The notes beneath the pieces were generated by a model, which was not told the DNA's origin, did not search any database, and worked only from the letters and a program-made list of their open reading frames with translations. A stretch of 53,062 nt of DNA from Tubulanus polymorphus (taxonomy: Eukaryota > Nemertea > Palaeonemertea > Tubulaniformes > Tubulanidae). Position numbers and translations under genes: made by a program. Location: NCBI RefSeq assembly GCF_964204645.1, contig NW_027437480.1, forward strand, positions 1 through 53,062. Direction: 5' to 3'. The stretch's first letter is position 1. Each line of letters starts with the position of its first letter. This document shows, one piece after another, positions 11,515 through 20,719 of this stretch.

Positions 11515-11795
11515 GAACGATTCAGTATAATTAAAACGGTTGTATTTATGTATTTCAGGTTGAATGTTGTAATGAATCTCAGATTCGTGCTGATATTCGA
11601 GGATTTATAAACCTATATTCGAATGATCACACATTTACTGGCAGGTCAATCGCTCGGATATTTCATGGAATCGCTAGTCCGTGTTTCCCTGCTGAAATCT
11701 GGGGTCGCGTTCGTCGCTATTGGAGATCACATCTCAACACTGACTTCAATATTCTCCGTAAAATCGCCACTCAGGAATGTGTTCGAATGAAATAA
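4690..11795 (+). CDS. RECQL4: RECQL4-type RecQ helicase with Sld2-like N-terminus, 19 exons
   Basis: This is an ATP-dependent 3'-5' DNA helicase of the RecQ4 family, nuclear, which acts in replication origin firing (its N-terminus is Sld2-related) and in repair. Exons with matching phases: 4690-4785, 5078-5111, 5268-5329, 5540-5737, 6074-7228, 7325-7431, 7498-7859, 7939-8142, 8256-8485, 8568-8840, 8916-9098, 9173-9353, 9469-9728, 9813-10017, 10153-10283, 10375-10537, 10961-11144, 11280-11463, 11559-11795. They total 4449 nt, about 1482 aa, against about 1200 in human. The Sld2-like segment (residues 1-65) has LKDWENKF and [12 protein letters not shown] zinc knuckle [14 protein letters not shown] lies near 595-610. 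The helicase has Walker [19 protein letters not shown] and EIGRAGRDG. The C-terminus keeps [13 protein letters not shown]. Extra length comes from a 27-bp coding minisatellite in exon 5 and a GAAR repeat in exon 4. Exon 8 uses an acceptor at 7937-7938 rather than an out-of-phase one at 7921. Splice sites are read by eye. Confidence 0.93.
5338..5510. repeat. ~33-bp tandem repeat in RECQL4 intron 3
   Basis: Five to six imperfect copies of a unit containing CCTGGGTCTAATGAG and GAGGTCACTGACC follow exon 3. Copies differ by small indels. Confidence 0.8.
5592..5664. repeat. 12-bp coding repeat in RECQL4 exon 4
   Basis: GGAGCAGCTCGA is repeated about four times and encodes an A-A-R-G repeat (GAARGAAR) in the linker after the Sld2-like region. 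The reading frame is preserved. Confidence 0.8.
5756..6017. mobile_element. Foldback MITE-like element in RECQL4 intron 4
   Basis: Two arms of about 120-140 bp are imperfect reverse complements. The left begins GGGGCCAGTTGCACAG and the right ends ATGTAACCGGCCCC. Both carry the AAAGTGGTCTTAAAT and AACTAAGTTGGTCTTA blocks in opposite orientation. There is no ORF. The GGGGCC-GTTGCA-type terminus resembles the non-autonomous foldback elements common in marine invertebrates. It lies wholly within the intron, and no clear target-site duplication was resolved. Confidence 0.7.
6374..6805 (+). repeat. 27-bp coding minisatellite in RECQL4 exon 5 (16 copies)
   Basis: Sixteen in-frame copies of a 9-residue unit read PPQTESTRV or PQQTESTRV, then a degenerate [12 protein letters not shown]. 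The only regular difference is CCG versus CAG at one codon, so P and Q alternate along the array. It adds about 144 residues between the Sld2-like region and the zinc knuckle. The minus-strand open frames here are only reflections of the repeat. Confidence 0.95.
7290..7316. repeat. CTG microsatellite in RECQL4 intron 5
   Basis: A short GCTGCTG run of about eight units lies just before the exon 6 acceptor, within its polypyrimidine region. Confidence 0.85.
8180..8248. repeat. 20-bp tandem repeat in RECQL4 intron 8
   Basis: TAACTAGATTCGATGTAATT is repeated three to four times up to the exon 9 acceptor. Confidence 0.8.
9388..9430. repeat. CTG microsatellite in RECQL4 intron 12
   Basis: Two short CTG runs separated by TTGTAGGTAG lie in the intron between the exon ending at 9353 and the exon starting at 9469. 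Confidence 0.85.
10036..10175. repeat. 60-bp tandem duplication of the exon 15 acceptor
   Basis: An exact 60-bp period is visible: AGTAYGCTGTTGTGTTATTT recurs at 10038, 10098 and 10158, and TTGATTTATTAGGTATC at 10081 and 10141. The duplicated block contains the 3' splice site and the first coding bases of exon 15, so three acceptor-like sites stand in tandem. Only the last (AG at 10151-10152) continues into a full open exon. Confidence 0.9.
10545..10690. repeat. CAATATCCAT-type short repeats in RECQL4 intron 16
   Basis: Degenerate ~10-15-bp units such as CAATATCCAT and AATATTCATC fill the start of this intron. Confidence 0.7.
10785..10900. repeat. Telomere-like degenerate repeat in RECQL4 intron 16
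   Basis: A ~21-bp unit, AACGAGTAACCCTGACCCT, is repeated about five times. The CCCTAA/CCCTGA content resembles degenerate telomeric sequence but the period is 21 bp, not 6. Confidence 0.75.
11155..11250. repeat. ~33-bp tandem repeat in RECQL4 intron 17
   Basis: Three copies of a unit with GCAGGTCGCTTCATCTTTAC and CCTCACATG follow the exon 17 donor directly. Confidence 0.8.
11479..11513. repeat. CAG microsatellite in RECQL4 intron 18
   Basis: An uninterrupted CAG run of about 11 units lies 15 bp after the exon 18 donor. Confidence 0.9.
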
Positions 11796-11857
11796 TCTCC
11801 ACTTCAGGAATGTGACGTTTAAATTCATTACTATTTATATTCATGAAAGAAGTTTGC

Positions 11858-11863
11858 AATAAA
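11858..11863 (+). terminator. Polyadenylation signal of RECQL4
   Basis: AATAAA lies 63 bp after the RECQL4 stop codon at 11793-11795. Confidence 0.6.
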
Positions 11864-12218
11864 TATACTATCATATTGTTCCTTAGCTACATGTGTCTAT
11901 GTCATGTTATTCTATAAGTCAACTCACATTCAGCGAGAAGTGGCTGGTCATGTGGTCCACCTAGGGTTACGAGTAATGGCTGTTGCCCCACCGAGGGTTA
12001 GAGTTACGGCAACTGTTGTGTCACTAATTTCCGATATCTATTTCATAATACAGACCTGCAACCTTTCAGTAAATCATTCCTCCAATATTTGATAATTTGC
12101 AGTTAATGATATGTTCAGTCAGATGTCAACAGAGATATCTGTGGCAAATGAATAGGAGAAACAATTATTTACACTTCAAACTAATAGAATAAACAATATA
12201 TATGTAGGAAATGTTAAG
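11864..12218. other. Spacer between the convergent 3' ends of RECQL4 and TP53RK
   Basis: This is short AT-rich DNA with no recognised gene or mobile element. The two flanking genes converge here. Confidence 0.6.
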
Positions 12219-12224
12219 TTTATT
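12219..12224 (-). terminator. Polyadenylation signal of TP53RK
   Basis: TTTATT on the plus strand is AATAAA on the minus strand, 10 bp past the stop codon, implying a very short 3' UTR. Confidence 0.5.
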
Positions 12225-12233
12225 GATTATATT

Positions 12234-13000
12234 TCATCCAATCATTGTTCTTTTTCTTCCTCTCATTCGAACTTCATTGAGTTTTTTAATGACTTCATTT
12301 GCAGTTTGAGGATTATATGAGATATAACTGTTTAAAATACAATCGAATATTTCTTCAGTGTTTGGATGAGTGCTTAAAAATGCACGTTCTAATACGTATA
12401 AATCGACACCTTTATCTTCTGTTAGATTTTCAATATAACTCAAACCAAAATCTATAAATACTACATCGATATTATTAGACTTGAGTAAAATGTTTGATGT
12501 TGTAAGATCTCCGTGAATGATGTTGTTTTCGTGCATTTTCGCGATATTTCGTCCTATATTTTCTGCGATTGGTTTCAGTTTATCGATAAATTGCGGCGAC
12601 TTCAACTGTTTTCGTATAAAATCTCGAACTGTCATCGAATCCGAGATGAATTCCATATAAATCTTGTAAGATTGAAGATCGACCAAGTATAAAGCCGGCG
12701 TGGGAATACCTGCAATAATCACATCGGTTACAAGATGTAAATATAAAAAACACGACTGATTGAAGAGTTTAATTTACCGTGAGCTCTGCATCTCATCATT
12801 GATCTAATTTCTGATCTAGTTCGAGTTAAAGTTAAAGTTTTATCCAACGTTGGATGTCGATACGTTTTAGAAAATCTTTCTTTGATTATCACGGCATTCC
12901 CATAGAATGAACCGGAGTAAATCTTAGCTTCGGCTCCTTGTTTCATCAATACACCACCGGTAACCTGCTGCTGCTGCTGCTGCTGCTGTACTGAACACAT
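12234..13000 (-). CDS. TP53RK: EKC/KEOPS complex atypical kinase PRPK (Bud32 family), 2 exons
   Basis: This is the small atypical Ser/Thr kinase/ATPase subunit of the KEOPS complex, which makes the t6A modification of tRNAs; it is also known as p53-related protein kinase. Exon 1 is 13000-12778 and exon 2 is 12709-12234, joined at phase 1 with a 68-bp GT-AG intron, giving about 232 aa (human about 253). Exon 1 has KQGAEAKIY and IIKERFSKTYRHP with the ATP-binding Lys. Exon 2 has the catalytic loop IIHGDLTTSNILL, DFG as VFIDFGLS, EDKGVDLYVLERAFLSTHP and the C-terminal GRKRTMIG. Start choice: an in-frame TAA lies shortly upstream of the ATG at 13000, so the N-terminus is shorter than in vertebrates unless a 5' exon exists. 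The N-terminus has a run of eight Gln from a CAG repeat. Confidence 0.93.
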
Positions 13001-13028
13001 CTCTTCTAGCTGCTGCTGCTGCTGCTGT
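12965..13028. repeat. CTG/CAG runs at the TP53RK start
   Basis: Two CTG runs flank the start codon. The one at 12966-12988 encodes poly-Gln residues 5-12; the one at 13010-13027 lies upstream of the ATG. Confidence 0.85.
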
Positions 13029-13663
13029 TAGAAATATGAAGACATAGTGTGAGTGGAACACTTCCGGGCCGTCACTTTCACAGGCTGAAGGGACACATTT
13101 AGGGCCTAGTTCAAGTTTTATCCAGATGTTGATGTTATAGAAAATCTTCCTTAAACTCAGTCTGCTTACGAGCAGTAGATAGAAAGATGGATGTTTCAAC
13201 AAAACAGATCAATAAAGTTTAAATTGAATTGAACATAACTTTTAGGCTTAACTGGGTCACGGGCAGCTGGGTTTGCGGAATATTACACATATTCTGCATC
13301 TATAAGTGCGTATTTTAGATAAGGTCTCATTGTCTCTATATTACGCATCAATTCATACCTAGAAGTTTGTTAAAAACCGCGGTGTTAATGGGTAGAATTT
13401 CTGAATTGCATTGAATTGAATCAGGAAGTAGGATTTCAGTCGATTGTAAACCGAACGCAGATATATCCCTACATCGACGGTAAACAGTCACATTAATATC
13501 CATGCACTGCTATATAGATCCACACGTTCTGTATAATATTCACAAACAAATGTTCTCCGTTTACCATAATTTATTTTCTCTATTCTTTCGATTTTGATTT
13601 ATTTATTTGCTTGTTGCTGTAAATATTTTATGTTTTCTATTTAAATTGAATTGAATTTACAAT
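13029..13663. promoter_or_regulatory. Shared head-to-head interval between TP53RK and GDAP1
   Basis: The two genes start in opposite directions about 660 bp apart, so this interval should hold both promoters. I see no TATA box at a convincing distance and no conserved element I can name. It is AT-rich towards GDAP1. Confidence 0.45.
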
Positions 13664-15422
13664 ATGGCGACTGCTATGCATTTTGCGGGTGACTCCGCAT
13701 CGAACACTGTGAAATACGTTCAATTAGCTGATTTTTCCATACATTATCAACCTTTTGATGTCGATTCTCAAAAGGTTTGAACCATATTTTATTTTTCTCT
13801 TAAATCGTTTTTCAGTAAAAAGTGAAAAAACGATGTTTAAACTTCGATATTGAGAAGTCGTGTTATTTAGCGACTGAAACCGATTGATAATTGTACTGGT
13901 ATAATGTTATTGTAGGTACTACTCGGTTTAGAAGAGCTCGGGTTACTGTGTGGTCATATGAATATTATACACGGTTGGAGTCGCTATGATTGTGATTATT
14001 TGAGTTTTGTAACTGATGGTAAAATTCCCGTGTTATTTGACGGAGCTCATCTTATATCAGATACTCAAACTATTCTACATCACATTGATAATACTGCAGC
14101 TGCCTGTAATAGTGCAGGTACTGAAATACGGGTGTCTGTGATGTCATAGGGGGATTGTGGAGGTGACCGACATTTCTGTATTTATTTTCTATATTTCAGA
14201 GGCAAGCTATCAACAGCAGCAACAGCAGATACAGCAGGTGCAGCGTAGATTATTTCCAGAAAGTCACACAATCGAAGGTCAAAGAGTGAAACATTTCACT
14301 GAATTATTAGAGAATATTTCATTAGAATTAATACAATATGGATCAATAAAACACCCTTCAGCAGGTGCGCAATCAGGTGCAGAACGAAAGCAGCTGCGTA
14401 GACTGATGTCAAACTGTGCATTTAAAAAAATCAAAGGTTTGTTTCTCCCTAAATTATCAATTGGTGATTCGTAAATAATCAGTAAATCTTAACGAATTCT
14501 GTATAATTAGTGTTTATTTTTATTTCAGGTTTTTACGACAATCGACGACAGAAATTAGAATTTTATCGCGAAAAGAATCCGGAATTTGAACAAATTTACG
14601 AAAAACTCATTAAAAACGTGAAAAAAATCAACGGCGATTGCGAAAATTGTGATAAACTTTTAAAACATCTAGAAATTCTACAAAAAGTTTTCGATGAAAT
14701 AGAAAAGGAATTACAACATAGACAAAAAGGTTTGTTTTGAGAATCAGGTTTAATGAATCCCTAACCCTGTATTCACTTGCCAGAACTAGTCAACAACGCA
14801 TCTGATTGGCTTAATACATAGACTGGTGGGCGCTGAGTGGCAACCTGTCTGCCCGAGAAATCTTGTGCGGTGTAATGGACCAATGAAAGGCGTGTTGGTG
14901 TGAGCAATGAAGAACCGGCACACACCAGCTATCCCATCAGATGGCGCCACTGAGATCCCCAGAACTCTGAGCTGTAGAACTGTTATTGATGATTATTGAT
15001 TGATATTTTTTTGTAGAGTTTGAAGATCGTGAATTTTGGTTAATCACTGGTTTTATCACAAACGCTGATTTATCTCTTGCCGTTGTTTTATCAACTCTTC
15101 ATTTATTCGGATTTTCATCGAATTTTTGGTCGCGGGAAAAACGACCGTTTCTGAATAGATATTTCAACAAGGTACGAATTCAATTCTTCTCCCTCCTCCT
15201 TCTTTTCATCAGACAATAACTAAAAACTGTTTTGTATGTTTGTATATTTTCTAGTTGTATAAACGCAGGTCGTTCTATAACTCATGTATTTGGCCTTATA
15301 CTCGTCGCGGTGCTGTTCTGATGTTTATACGGAGAAGGCCGACTATTGTTATTTCATTGTTTACTGGTTTCACTATTCTATCTACTATCGCTATTACTTA
15401 TTTATGGTATTATTCTAGTTGA
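13664..15422 (+). CDS. GDAP1: GDAP1, tail-anchored mitochondrial GST-like protein, 6 exons
   Basis: This is a glutathione-S-transferase-fold protein of the outer mitochondrial membrane; in vertebrates it affects mitochondrial fission and membrane contacts. Exons: 13664-13774, 13916-14117, 14200-14436, 14529-14729, 15017-15171, 15255-15422. They total 1074 nt, 357 aa (human 358), with all phases consistent. The N-terminal thioredoxin-like half has SQKVLLGLEELGL and GKIPVLFDGAHLISDTQTILHHI. The alpha-loop region specific to GDAP1 includes LEILQKVFDEIEKELQ. The C-terminal half has WLITGFITNADLSLAVVLSTLH and GFSSNFWSREKRP. The last 25 residues form a hydrophobic helix (VISLFTGFTILSTIAITYLW) with YYSS after it, a tail anchor. 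Exon 3 contains a Gln-rich stretch from a CAG-like repeat. It lies head-to-head with TP53RK. GDAP1L1 is the alternative name, but invertebrates usually carry one gene. Confidence 0.92.
14819..14850. repeat. Degenerate GACTGGTT palindrome in GDAP1 intron 4
   Basis: TAGACTGGTGGGC pairs imperfectly with GCAACCTGTCT. It is a weak relative of the palindromes at 4326 and 4506. Confidence 0.35.
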
Positions 15423-15513
15423 GATTCATAGAAACTGTAGACTTGTATCTAGTCATTTGATACTCACTTGCCAGTGTAGTTTTTAATATATATTATGAAC
15501 AATTTTATGTACG

Positions 15514-15519
15514 AATAAA
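15514..15519 (+). terminator. Polyadenylation signal of GDAP1
   Basis: AATAAA about 92 bp after the GDAP1 stop, shortly before the 54-bp minisatellite. Confidence 0.6.
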
Positions 15520-15559
15520 GATGGGTCAATAGTTGAATGTTTTATCTGATGTTTCTCTC

Positions 15560-16077
15560 CATCCCGGAAGACACCCCCTGTAATAAACCATCAGCTCCCA
15601 TCCCGGAAGACACCCGTAGCTGTAGACACCTCCTGTAATAAACCATCAGCTAGATCCCGGAAGACACCCCCTGTAATAAACCATCAGCTCCCATCCCGGA
15701 AGACACCCGTAGCTGTAGACACCTCCTGTAATAAACCATCAGCTCCATCCCGGAAGACACCCGTAGCTGTAGACACCCCCAGTTATAAACCATCAGCTCC
15801 ATCCCGGAAGACACCCGTAGCTGTAGACACCCCCAGTTATAAACCATCAGCTCCATCCCGGAAGACACCCGTAGCTGTAGACACCCCCTGTAATAAACCA
15901 TCAGCTCCATCCCGGAAGACACCCGTAGCTGTAGACACCCCCAGTTATAAACCATCAGCTCCATCCCGGAAGACACCCGTAGCTGTAGACACCCCCAGTT
16001 ATAAACCATCAGCTCCATCCCGGAAGACACCCGTAGCTGTAGACACCCCCTGTAATAAACCATCAGCTCCATCCCCG
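15560..16077. repeat. 54-bp minisatellite between GDAP1 and FITM2
   Basis: About nine copies of a 54-bp unit contain CATCCCGGAAGACACCCGTA and AAACCATCAGCT, with a CCCAGTTA/CCCTGTAATA variant. Because 54 is a multiple of three it leaves a long open frame on the minus strand, which I do not regard as a gene. Confidence 0.92.
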
Positions 16078-16150
16078 GCCGATACACATCCAGTCCTTTG
16101 AACAACTGTAGACAATAGAAATTGAAAAGTGAATTCCATTGAACCTTATA

Positions 16151-16156
16151 TTTATT
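16151..16156 (-). terminator. Polyadenylation signal of FITM2
   Basis: TTTATT on the plus strand (AATAAA on the minus) lies 172 bp after the FITM2 stop codon. Confidence 0.5.
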
Positions 16157-16327
16157 TTTATGAAATCCATTGTAAAATTACAAGTTACAGATTTTTATAA
16201 AGGCTTAAAAACATTCCAGAAATAGATTTCAGTATTTATAGAGTGATATAGCGAGAGGAGGAGGGGTGAACTAATAAAACACAACTTATTTAACCACAAA
16301 CCAAAATCATCGAGACAAGAATTAGAA

Positions 16328-17284
16328 TTATTTGATATGTTGATATCTGATGCCTAAATCACCGGGACGACCGGGAGATAGGTCGCAATAAAACCAAATG
16401 TGATATGTAATGAACCAATTACAAACAGCGATTAAAGCAGCGATCAATTTCTGAGGCATATTGTGAAAATATACAACCGTAGCAATTAACATTAATTCCC
16501 ATAGTAACAATAACAACGTCAATATTATAAACAATATTCTGATATAAATAGTGAATTGATTGAATGAATCTTTGAGTACAATCAACTCTGACTCATTCAA
16601 ATTCTTCATTTCTTTCTCTTCTTCAAATATAAAGTTTCTGATTTTGTCCCATTTTTTCAGCGGTTTTACTTCCTCTGATATTATCAATAAACAGTGAATC
16701 AGTAAAAATGTGTGTCCCGATAAATCGAAACCGAACCAGTTAAATTTACTTTTAACGCATAAAATCTTGTTGGTGATTTGTGTATTTGAGCACATTCCTG
16801 TGGCTTGTTCCACTTTATGAAATACGATTTGAGTCCAGAAATACCAGGACGCCGTTCCGACTAATAGTCTCGACAGATGACGCGTTATTTTGTAAACATT
16901 TCCGCAACAATAAACGAAACTGGTCAAATAGATGAAGATCGCTACTAGGATACTCGTCCAGCCCCAACTCAACTTCACGAAATACTGATTTAACGCGTTA
17001 TTTTTATCGGAAAAGTAAGTTTTCGGGAATCGAAATACGTCGAATACAACTGAACCACAACAAACTAATATCAGATAAATTCCCAGTTTTACAGATGTTT
17101 CCATAAACAGCGACTTTTTGCATAAATAGAATATAAACATCGTAATAAAACTGTAAATATTCCACGGTTCTGCTCCGCCTACAATACGCTTTTTCTTCTC
17201 TTCGTTTCCAGTCGCATTCTCGCGCTGATTTTCTCGTAAATTTGTCGATTTTCTCAAAGAAAACTTTCTCACGGGCCCAGACAT
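16328..17284 (-). CDS. FITM2: Fat storage-inducing transmembrane protein (FIT2 family)
   Basis: This is an endoplasmic-reticulum multi-pass membrane enzyme, an acyl-CoA diphosphatase-type protein needed for lipid-droplet budding and ER homeostasis. It has 318 aa from the ATG at 17284. The frame continues upstream to a likely splice acceptor (GATTGCAG at about 17302-17309 on the minus strand), so a 5' exon, perhaps only UTR, is likely. About six hydrophobic segments are visible. The two family histidines are present: FDLSGHTFLLIHC, and VVYFHNMPQKL further on. A basic N-terminus precedes the first membrane span. It converges on GDAP1. The family assignment is firm from the two His motifs; the exact start and number of exons are less certain. 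Confidence 0.9.
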   Translation of the reverse strand: MSGPVRKFSLRKSTNLRENQRENATGNEEKKKRIVGGAEPWNIYSFITMFIFYLCKKSLFMETSVKLGIYLILVCCGSVVFDVFRFPKTYFSDKNNALNQYFVKLSWGWTSILVAIFIYLTSFVYCCGNVYKITRHLSRLLVGTASWYFWTQIVFHKVEQATGMCSNTQITNKILCVKSKFNWFGFDLSGHTFLLIHCLLIISEEVKPLKKWDKIRNFIFEEEKEMKNLNESELIVLKDSFNQFTIYIRILFIILTLLLLLWELMLIATVVYFHNMPQKLIAALIAVCNWFITYHIWFYCDLSPGRPGDLGIRYQHIK

Positions 17285-17309
17285 TTTCGCCGCTAGTGCC
17301 ACCTGCAAT

Positions 17310-17980
17310 CAATACAATTCAAATTCAAATGACTTTATTGAACCTTTATGCAACAAAACATCATCGGGAGACGAGAAGATACACAATCTATCCGTGTATG
17401 ATGATAACGAAAGAAATCCCACAATAACGAAGTTAAAACGAGAAACTTAAATATGTATATCAGGCTGAGAACTGAGAACAGGAGAATATTACAAGATATT
17501 TATAAAAGACCAAAAATAATAGAAACAGAGTGAGTGATTCAAATATTGAAAGGGGAATAGATTAACGTAATGACATAACAGCTGGAAAACAATGGTAAAG
17601 TAAGCAAAGACAAACTAAATATAGATTAAAGTAATGTATTAACAAAAGACACAAACTGAATTGATAAAAACGTAAGGACAAGCTAAGGGTTACTATCAGA
17701 TGAAAACAACGAGGAGGAACATGAAAGGCGATAATCAGTGCGTGAGTGGAAACAACAAAGCAAACAATGGAGGGAATTAATATAACGGGGATACATCGAT
17801 ATCCTCGATATATCATATATCATCGATACGTATAAGTACTTAAGTTCACAATGAGGGAAATAGAAACTTTTTTAAATAGTTTATTGTTAATTGTTATTTT
17901 TTTTAATTAATTAATTGAGGGACTGTGTGTCAATTAATTAATTGGGGGACTGTGTTGCAATCACACTCGCCATCTGGTAA
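17310..17980. other. Gene-free AT-rich DNA right of FITM2
   Basis: It contains simple sequence such as TTAATTAATTAATTG with GGGACTGTGT given twice near 17905-17955, and a CGATATATCATATATC-like palindromic stretch near 17800. The 5' end of FITM2 may extend into it. No protein is recognised. Confidence 0.5.
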
Positions 17981-17983
17981 TTA

Positions 17984-18112
17984 CTGGGTTCGAACCCGGG
18001 ACACCCCTGTAAATCCTCTATTCAGTATCAAGACCACTCTGAACCAATATCATTAATCAATGGGTTCGAACCAGGGACAGCCCTGTAAATCCTCCATTCA
18101 GCATCGACCATG
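17984..18112. repeat. Two copies of a ~77-bp unit with a tRNA T-arm-like motif
   Basis: TGGGTTCGAACC occurs twice, about 77 bp apart, each followed by CCCTGTAAATCCTC and ATTCAG. The GGTTCGAACC core matches a Pol III B box, so tRNA-derived SINE fragments are a fair guess, but no full tRNA is present. Confidence 0.5.
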
Positions 18113-18119
18113 AAAACTT

Positions 18120-19140
18120 TAGGTCTCCTCGGTGCACGGCATTTCGTTGGCCGGGGGTCAACTTGGACCCAGGCCCTCGGAGCCATCGGGCACGGTAGGA
18201 CCTCGAAACTCGCTGGCCCCGTAGAACTCCTCGTATACTACGGGCAGGGGTAATTCAGAGGTTCCAAGTCGACCGGAAGCGCGCCAGTAGCCCTCGGAAA
18301 TGGCTCCCTCGAGAGGTTTTTCTCGCCCGAAAAAATGACTAAGTCGATACATTTTTATAAAATTTGGCCTCGAACCGTTCTTAACGGGATTAAAAATGAA
18401 GTAAATCTATGCTGGAACGCGATAAAAATAGTTTCGTATCGATCGGATTTACCGGAAGCTATTTATAGCCGTTTGATTCCACTAACGAGATTGGCCTTGG
18501 GGCACGACCTTAACGCCACCTATTATCGAAATTCGACCACCACCACGACGTAGTCCGGATAGCCCTACCCCTAGAGTTCGGCGTGGGAGCGCTGAAAAAT
18601 GACCGGAAGTAGGGGAAGTAGGTGATACTCACCTTTACCTCATTTTTTGGCTGATTCAGGGCAGACCTGGGCTATTTTTGGGCGTCTATAAACCGGATTT
18701 TCCGGTAGTACAGGTCTTTCTAGACGTTTTGGCCTAGGTAACTCAAAAATCGGTCCAGGGGTTTAGGAGCGGTGACCCCCGAAAGGTGGGGGGTCGATGT
18801 GCGTAAGGGCCAAATCGGTTTCTCGAAAAAGCTCTTACGCCGGAAGTGTTGGGTGTGGAGATTTGAACTTCCGGTCACGCGTTAAGGGTCCCACAGGGAA
18901 TCTATACACGAAAAATTGGGCGTCGTCGGACGTATCCTTCCGGAGTTATTTCGTTTATTTTACAGCCCTGAATATTGTTTGACCCCTCAAAACGGTACCC
19001 GGCCTATTCATGAGACCCAGCTCACGTTAGTAGCGGACGAGGCATCTAGACGCCGCTCGAGGTCGTCAGGAGTCCGCGCATGCGCGGCACGACGCGTTAG
19101 ACCCCAGGGTTCGGCTCCGGGACCGGGTACTCGAAAAAGG
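18120..19140. other. GC-richer unassigned segment
   Basis: This kilobase is more GC-rich than its neighbours and carries several short open frames (for example 18335-18553 +), none with recognisable protein content. CCGGAAG recurs several times. It may be a degraded mobile element or a satellite monomer; I cannot name it. Confidence 0.35.
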
Positions 19141-19153
19141 CTTTTGAAATAGA

Positions 19154-19540
19154 GTGTGCGTAAAAGCCATCCTATTAGAGGTATCCCTATACTGACAGCC
19201 TCAAAGTAGAATGTGCGTAAAGTCCATCCTATTAGAAGTATCCCTATACAATCATGTTCGAATCCCGAATTAAATTATTAGCGTGTGCGTAAAGTCCATA
19301 TTATCAGAAGTATCCCTATACAATCAGGTTCGAATCCCGAATTAAATTATGAGCGTGTGCGTAAAGTCCATCCTATTAGAAGTATCCCTATACAATCAGG
19401 TTCGAATCCCGAATAAAGTAATTGCCGTGTGTCTCAATGCCATTCTTCCCAGCAGTAGCCCTTTTCAATCAAGTTCGAACCCCTAATTAAGTAACTGCCG
19501 TGTGCACATAAGCCATCTCCGATTAGAAGCATCCCTAAAA
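19154..19540. repeat. 72-bp tandem repeat with tRNA T-arm-like core
   Basis: Units start with GTGTGCGTAAAGTCCAT at about 19154, 19211, 19283, 19355, 19427 and 19500, mostly exactly 72 bp apart. Most carry GGTTCGAATCCCGAA, a B-box/T-arm match. The outer copies are diverged. No complete tRNA cloverleaf was found by eye. Confidence 0.85.
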
Positions 19541-19730
19541 TGGCGTCGAGTACCCCAGAAAGTGAATTTTTTTTAATTTTTTTTTCTTCAAAAATTCATT
19601 TCAGAGCATTATATTCAGGGTATTTTGTGTGCGTAGGATCGCCTCGTGCCATCGGTTTGTCGGGAACATAGTTCTCGAACTAGAAGCTTGTCGGTCTACT
19701 TGGGGAGTAAAGAAAGGACCGTTTGGGCAT
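19541..19730. other. Unassigned spacer between satellites
   Basis: It contains a T-run near 19570 and no recognisable gene or repeat unit. Confidence 0.4.
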
Positions 19731-20090
19731 ATCTCAAGGAACAAGATTGGGCCAATAAGTTCGAAATGAGGATATCATCATATCATTATGCCAATGGTGC
19801 CTGGCTCTAAACTGCAAAACAAACAATGGATATGCGTATCTCGAGGAACAAGCTAGAACCATTAAAACACCAAAATGTTTATCCTCTATTAGTTTAAAAT
19901 GAGGATATAATTTCGGCGTTTCAATGTTGCCTGGCTCTAAACTGCAAAAGAATAGGCGTATCTCGTGGAACAAGCCGTGGCCATGAGGCCCTAACCAAAC
20001 CGCTATGAATATCCTCTATTAATTCAGAATGAGAATATCATATCGGTATGGCCGTGGTGCATGGCTCTAAACTTTAATACAACAATGACT
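19731..20090. repeat. Diverged ~125-bp tandem repeat
   Basis: About three units share TGGCTCTAAACT-CAAAA, GGAACAAG and ATGAGGATATCAT blocks in the same order. Divergence is high, so it is older than the neighbouring arrays. Confidence 0.75.
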
Positions 20091-20094
20091 AAAC

Positions 20095-20345
20095 AGTGCA
20101 CAGGTTAGCAGTTGCAGTGCAAGTAGAATGTGCACAAACGCCGGGAATTAATATCAGTATACGGTGCCCAAGGTTAGGGAGTTAGGGCTAAAAGGTGCGC
20201 AAAGTCAACCGAGTGTGAGTTCAACTGAGTGTGCTCAAGGTTAGGGTTAGTAGTTTTAACGGAGTGTGCACAAGGTTAGGGAAAGTAGTTTAAGTTCAAG
20301 TAGAATGTGCACAAACACCGGGAGCTAATACCAGTATACAATGCA
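20095..20345. repeat. Degenerate GTGCACAAGGTTAGGG repeats
   Basis: Short related segments with GTGTGCACAAGGTTAGGG and AGTAGAATGTGCACAAAC recur four to five times without a strict period. The GGTTAGGG content is telomere-like but scattered. Confidence 0.55.
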
Positions 20346-20384
20346 CAAGGGATTTTATATGGCATTTGTGGTATTTTTCTACGT

Positions 20385-20562
20385 AGGTGATATCATATTT
20401 TGGAAAGACGTTTTCTTATACGAGGGTGATATCACTCTATGGGAAGCCAGTTTATAATACGTGGGTGATTTCACTCTATGGGAAGCCGGTTTCTTATACG
20501 TGGGTGATTTCACTCTATGGGAAGCCGGTTTCTTATACGTGGGTGATTTCACACTATGTACT
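20385..20562. repeat. 39-bp tandem repeat
   Basis: About four copies of GGGTGATTTCACTCTATGGG followed by AAGCCGGTTTCTTATACGT. Period 39 leaves short open frames that are repeat artefacts. Confidence 0.9.
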
Positions 20563-20719
20563 GTATTCTTTCTGTTGTTGATTCAATTAGAAGATAAACA
20601 TGTTCTAACATTACACCAGTTTTTCATGAACAATTTTACGAAGTTGAATGTCACAAAAGCTAAAAGGAAATCCAAGTAGTGGAATTTTCAAAAGGAAAGA
20701 CTCTAATTATTGCTTTAAA

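Noticed and set aside
15650-16105. 151-codon repetitive ORF on the minus strand
   Set aside because: It is only the 54-bp minisatellite read in an open frame. It lies between two convergent genes.
18335-18553. Small ORF of 72 codons in the GC-richer segment
   Set aside because: It has no recognisable domain, no splice or polyadenylation context, and lies in repeat-like DNA.
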